Of a stretch of DNA of 64,000 nucleotides, positions 60,557-64,000 are shown one piece after another; positions within the stretch are counted from its first letter, which is position 1, and every line of letters begins with the position of its first letter. The notes under the pieces are model-generated. The model saw nothing but the letters and a program-made list of their open reading frames with translations. It was not told the origin of the DNA and did no database searches. This DNA is from Halisarca cf. caerulea (lineage: Eukaryota > Porifera > Demospongiae > Chondrillida > Halisarcidae), in assembly GCA_963170055.1 (NCBI GenBank), contig CAUJGJ010000428.1, positions 20,001-84,000 on the forward strand, written 5' to 3'. The position numbers and the translations under genes were made by a program.

Positions 60557-63500
60557 TCATTGGGAGCCTGGCATTGTTCTGCTAACAATCTCGTGAAGTC
60601 TGCGACAAATGATGACTGGTGCACATTCAATCAACTCAACACTCAGCTCAGCATGCCAAGGAAGTGGGCTATCATAATCCTCCATCAATGCTGGAATGAG
60701 ATCAGCAAACTTATCCAAGATGTCTGTAAAGGAAAAGGACTGATGGTTATGGACCAAAACACAAGCAACGTTCACATCACAGAAGGCTAACCTTCAGGAA
60801 GGCCCTCCTTCTCCACTTGAGCACACCAATCCCTGCGCACACTTTCTAAAGGGGATTGCGCAGAGGCCAAACCACATTGAGACAAGACGTGTATGCAAGG
60901 TACTAGCAACTTGATGCAAATATCCATCACATCGTAACTCTCCTCCAAAAACCTCTGCAATACATGTGAGTTGAATCTCTACAGAAACAAGAAATACAAA
61001 CAAAAATGAGCGGAAAATACACTAAACCATGCAACCATTTGACCACTGCATCATCAAAAGATATGATTTCCTTACAGCACAATCACAAAGTTTTGATGCA
61101 CGATGCAAAATACACTTATTGCGCACAAAGAGGATAATGTTTAGTATGCAACATACATACACTACAAGTAAATACACGTAACTACATGCAGTACATACAT
61201 ACATTAGTAGCTAGGGCAACAATCGTCACCACAAAGTCAGTCTTCAAACCAACATCTTCTTTACTGCGAGCTAGTTCGCAGTTGATGGCATACGCAACCA
61301 AAGCTTGATTGACAGCTTCATCATACCTACGACAAACAGAGCACTATGTACCTACACAAGCATCCAACAATCACCTACTGTATGCATGCAAGCGCAGTGA
61401 TGCACTGAACCCTTGCTATGATAGTACGTACGTACATATGTATGTATACTTACATATGTACATGTACATGTATGTACGCACAGTAGGCATGTGTTTGCAC
61501 ATGTATTAGCACATACGTATACATGTACAACTATGGGACAATTATCTGATTAATAATATTTTTTGTAGCAATAAACCAGTTGGGATTACTCTCACAACAG
61601 CCTTACATAATACACTTTACAATGCCAATGTATGTATGTACGCACATTAGGAATCCACTCAAGAACGTTGTGGAGTGGAGACCACTCCTACCAGAAAAAT
61701 GTGTGTGTATACACTTGGAGGAAGGAACACTACTCACATTCCCTTCTGACATGCTTCATCAGCACTGATGACATGAAGACACAACTGCTGGTACCTCTGA
61801 TACAACACCTGCCACTGCTTCTCATCCTGCAACAATGTTTCCTGGTTGTACCCACTGAGCAAGCTCTTTCTTTTTTCTGCTTCTTCTAACAGTGCAGTAC
61901 TAATGGTACGTACATATACATATAAAAATACACTTAGCAAACATTTTATATAAAGCATCCCTCTATTTCTCACTTGCTACTACTCTGCAAATCCTTCACA
62001 ACAAAATCAAGGATGAAATACTGGCAGTAGTACTCAGGAGCCCCTGACTTCAAGTAAAAGACAGCAGCAGACATGTACCTGTCGTCCAGCTGTGGACTTA
62101 CACCTGTGTTGCACAACTGACGTGACTTCTCCTCAATCAACATGTCCAGTTGTGCGCTGAGGGTCCTACCTGATATTTCAACCATTTCTATCGCTGAAGT
62201 AGGACCACCTGCAGAAGCAGGTTCGGTCCAATCAGTAGCAGGCAAAGAGGACTTGACAGGAGTAGTCGGATCCTGCTTGGATTTGCTATCCCATTTTCTT
62301 ACATCCTCTTCAAACGTTTCATTGTATTGCTGAACATATGCTAGTAACTCTTCACTCAAACACAATCGTGTTTCCTGAGCTGCACACAATTGAACATAGA
62401 ACATTTGTACAATATGAATGCATAGAACTTCTATCCACGATTTACGGTACCAACCTATGTACGTACATACGTACATGTACAAGAGCACTACAACGGCTAA
62501 ATGCCATGCACGTACGGTGGAACCTCTCTAATCTGACACTTGATGGGACCTGAGAATAACGTCAGATTAGAAGGTTGGTAGACTACAGAGTACCTCTTAC
62601 TATACTTTAATATGGTGACTGTCTACACTAAACGGTTGGATTAGAGAGGTGTTAGATTAGAGAGGTGTCGGATTAGAGAGGTGTTAGATTAGAGAGGTGT
62701 CGGATTAGAGAGGTGTTAGATTAGAGAGGTGTCGGATTGGAGAGGTGTCGGATTAGAGAGGTGTCAGATTAGAGAGGTGTTAGATTAGAGAGGTGTCGGA
62801 TTAGAGAGGTGTCGGATTAGAGAGGTGTTAGATTAGAGAGGTTTCGGATTAGAGAGGTGTCGGATTAGAGAGGTTTCAATGTACTACATAAACACAACGC
62901 GTCCAGACACTCTGCTTGTACGTATGTATTCACCTACGCAGGGGAAGCATGCAGAACAATAAGTGAAGCCTCAAAGAACACCACTCATAGGCTACTACGC
63001 ATGGACAAGCACAATCACCTTGGTGAACAGAGACTTCTGATGACAAGTAGACAAAACAGTAAGCACTTGTGTTCACTCCTTGCCCACATGATTCCTTCAA
63101 GACCTCACTCCAAGGTACTGTGGTAACATTGACGTCATTAAACTTGTACCACATCTCATCGCAGTCCTCCTTGTTCACTTTGGCACAAGTGAGTTGCAGG
63201 CCTGACTCTGTCCTGGGTTCAACCTCCTCCACAGCTGGTACCTGCCCCACCTCATCACTACTGTGTGGGGCGGCCTGGATGCCTGGAGTGGAGCTGTCCA
63301 CAGTCAGCGCGGTGTCATCATGAGGAACACTGGGAACAGCTGGTGTTGGTTCAGTGTCACTGGAAGTAGTCACACCATCGGTGGAAGTAGAAAAAACAAA
63401 CTTCTGCGAAGAAGGGTCTTGTACAGCTACTGGTGTGACTTCCATGTCTTCAACATCATCGCTGCTTTTGGAACCCGGAACTAAGTACACACAACATGTG

Positions 63501-64000
63501 TACCAAATACCAATGACAATACACATTTGCACAGCACAAGCGCATATTCCAACCTTTGCAAACGCTTGGCAGGCCTGAGGTTTTGGGATTAACATAGACC
63601 CAGTAGTGACCAACAGAAGCATCTCCTTGGTGCACGCACACCGCATGCAATTGGTACGGGGTCGCTCTCATAGTCGGGTCAGAATACAAGGCAGATAAGC
63701 TCTGCTTGCTGGAATCTATCTTCCTCAGGACATCTGATCAGCAAAACATTCAGCAACATCAGAAGGTAAGCATACAAATCAATGGGAAGTAACACAGAAT
63801 GCAATTCAGAGACTAAAAAAGGCCAACGCACCATCTGTTGACTGTTCCACTTCTGCCTTCCACCTGTCAAGCAGGCTCCCCAAAGGAGCAATATCCTCTT
63901 CACTGTTCTCGCCCGCAGACACACGGTCACTGGCATATGTCCTCACCAGTGACAACACTTCCAACAAGGACACTGGCTTCCCACAATAGTTAGATAACCT
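60557..64000 (-). CDS. USP25/USP28-like ubiquitin carboxyl-terminal hydrolase, 3' part
   Basis: A deubiquitinase; the gene runs off the right edge. Minus-strand exons: 64000-63832 (partial), 63554-63733, 63019-63480, 62374 to about 61985, 61738-61885, 61203-61326, 60792-60978, 60557-60723. The catalytic His box TPYQLHAVCVHQGDASVGHYWVYV is plain (His of GHYW), followed by MWYKFNDVNVTTVPWSEVLK and SAYCFVYLS, as in USP25/28. The catalytic Cys box lies outside the window. Between the His box and the W-K-F-ND box is an insertion of about 110 residues, acidic and Ser/Thr/Pro-rich. After the catalytic domain come helical segments (EEAEKRKSLLSG, ERYQQLC, YDEAVNQALVAYAINCELAR) like the USP25/28 C-terminus. 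One junction (61985/61885) was not resolved. The product is probably nuclear or cytosolic, with substrates unknown. Confidence 0.82.
62513..62883. mobile_element. MITE of CTAATCTGACA family with internal tandem expansion
   Basis: The left end is tacggtggaacctctctaat followed by ctgacac; the right end is ggattagagaggtttcaatg followed by ta. From about 62636 to 62877 the right terminal word (gattagagaggtgt plus c/t and g/a) is repeated about 15 times with a 16 bp period. It lies in a USP intron. Confidence 0.8.

Overview
The window is animal nuclear DNA. Genes are split into short exons by GT-AG introns, and every recognised product is a metazoan-type protein: mitochondrial GABA transaminase, TACO1, PUS1, a receptor tyrosine kinase-like protein, a DIPK1/FAM69 kinase, hormone-sensitive lipase and a USP25/28 deubiquitinase. 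Divergent receptor pseudokinases and PHD-finger proteins carrying an 'EEGYDL'-type motif are, from general knowledge, familiar in sponges and other early-branching animals. I suggest a sponge or similar lineage, as an inference only. Introns are rich in DNA transposons, foldback MITEs, minisatellites and (TG)n tracts. One run of 200 N (26384-26583) is an assembly gap.

Layout. 1-322: decayed hAT transposase end. 801-13264 (+): GABA transaminase copy 1, 13 exons; its first intron holds a 3.4 kb MULE transposon with further foldback elements nested in its right end. 14762-18015 (-): TACO1, 3 exons. 18078-25928 (+): GABA transaminase copy 2, with the same 13-exon structure. Copy 2 and TACO1 start 62 bp apart, head to head. 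27487-28809 (-): PUS1, a single exon. 29019-33930 (+): receptor tyrosine pseudokinase, 13 exons, head to head with PUS1. 34.3-41 kb: a repeat desert of TG tracts, a tandemly duplicated 0.5 kb unit, LINE remnants and a 146 bp repeat. 42.3-45.4 kb (+): PHD-finger gene, with tentative 5' exons. 45.7-47.4 kb: a 9 bp minisatellite and foldback MITEs. 47473-51482 (+): DIPK1-like secretory-pathway kinase, 3 exons. 52841-60015 (-): hormone-sensitive lipase, 10 exons. 60557 to the right edge (-): the 3' part of a USP25/28-like deubiquitinase.

How the genes relate. The two GABA transaminases and TACO1 all encode probable mitochondrial proteins, and one pair shares a very short divergent promoter. PUS1 and the pseudokinase share another, about 210 bp long. 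The remaining genes look functionally unrelated, as is normal for animal chromosomes. Exon boundaries were set by hand from GT/AG sites, reading-frame phase and remembered family resemblance. No database or alignment was run.

The most noteworthy observations are: (1) a family of short, near-perfect palindromes with TAGTCT ends, 9 bp target duplications and TGACGTC-type cores; (2) a receptor tyrosine kinase-like gene whose HRD and DFG motifs are both destroyed while the rest of the kinase fold is kept; (3) a patch of near-identity (exon 8, intron 8, exon 9) between otherwise diverged GABA transaminase copies, which looks like gene conversion; (4) a MITE whose own terminal sequence has expanded into a tandem repeat; and (5) a large insertion inside the USP catalytic domain.
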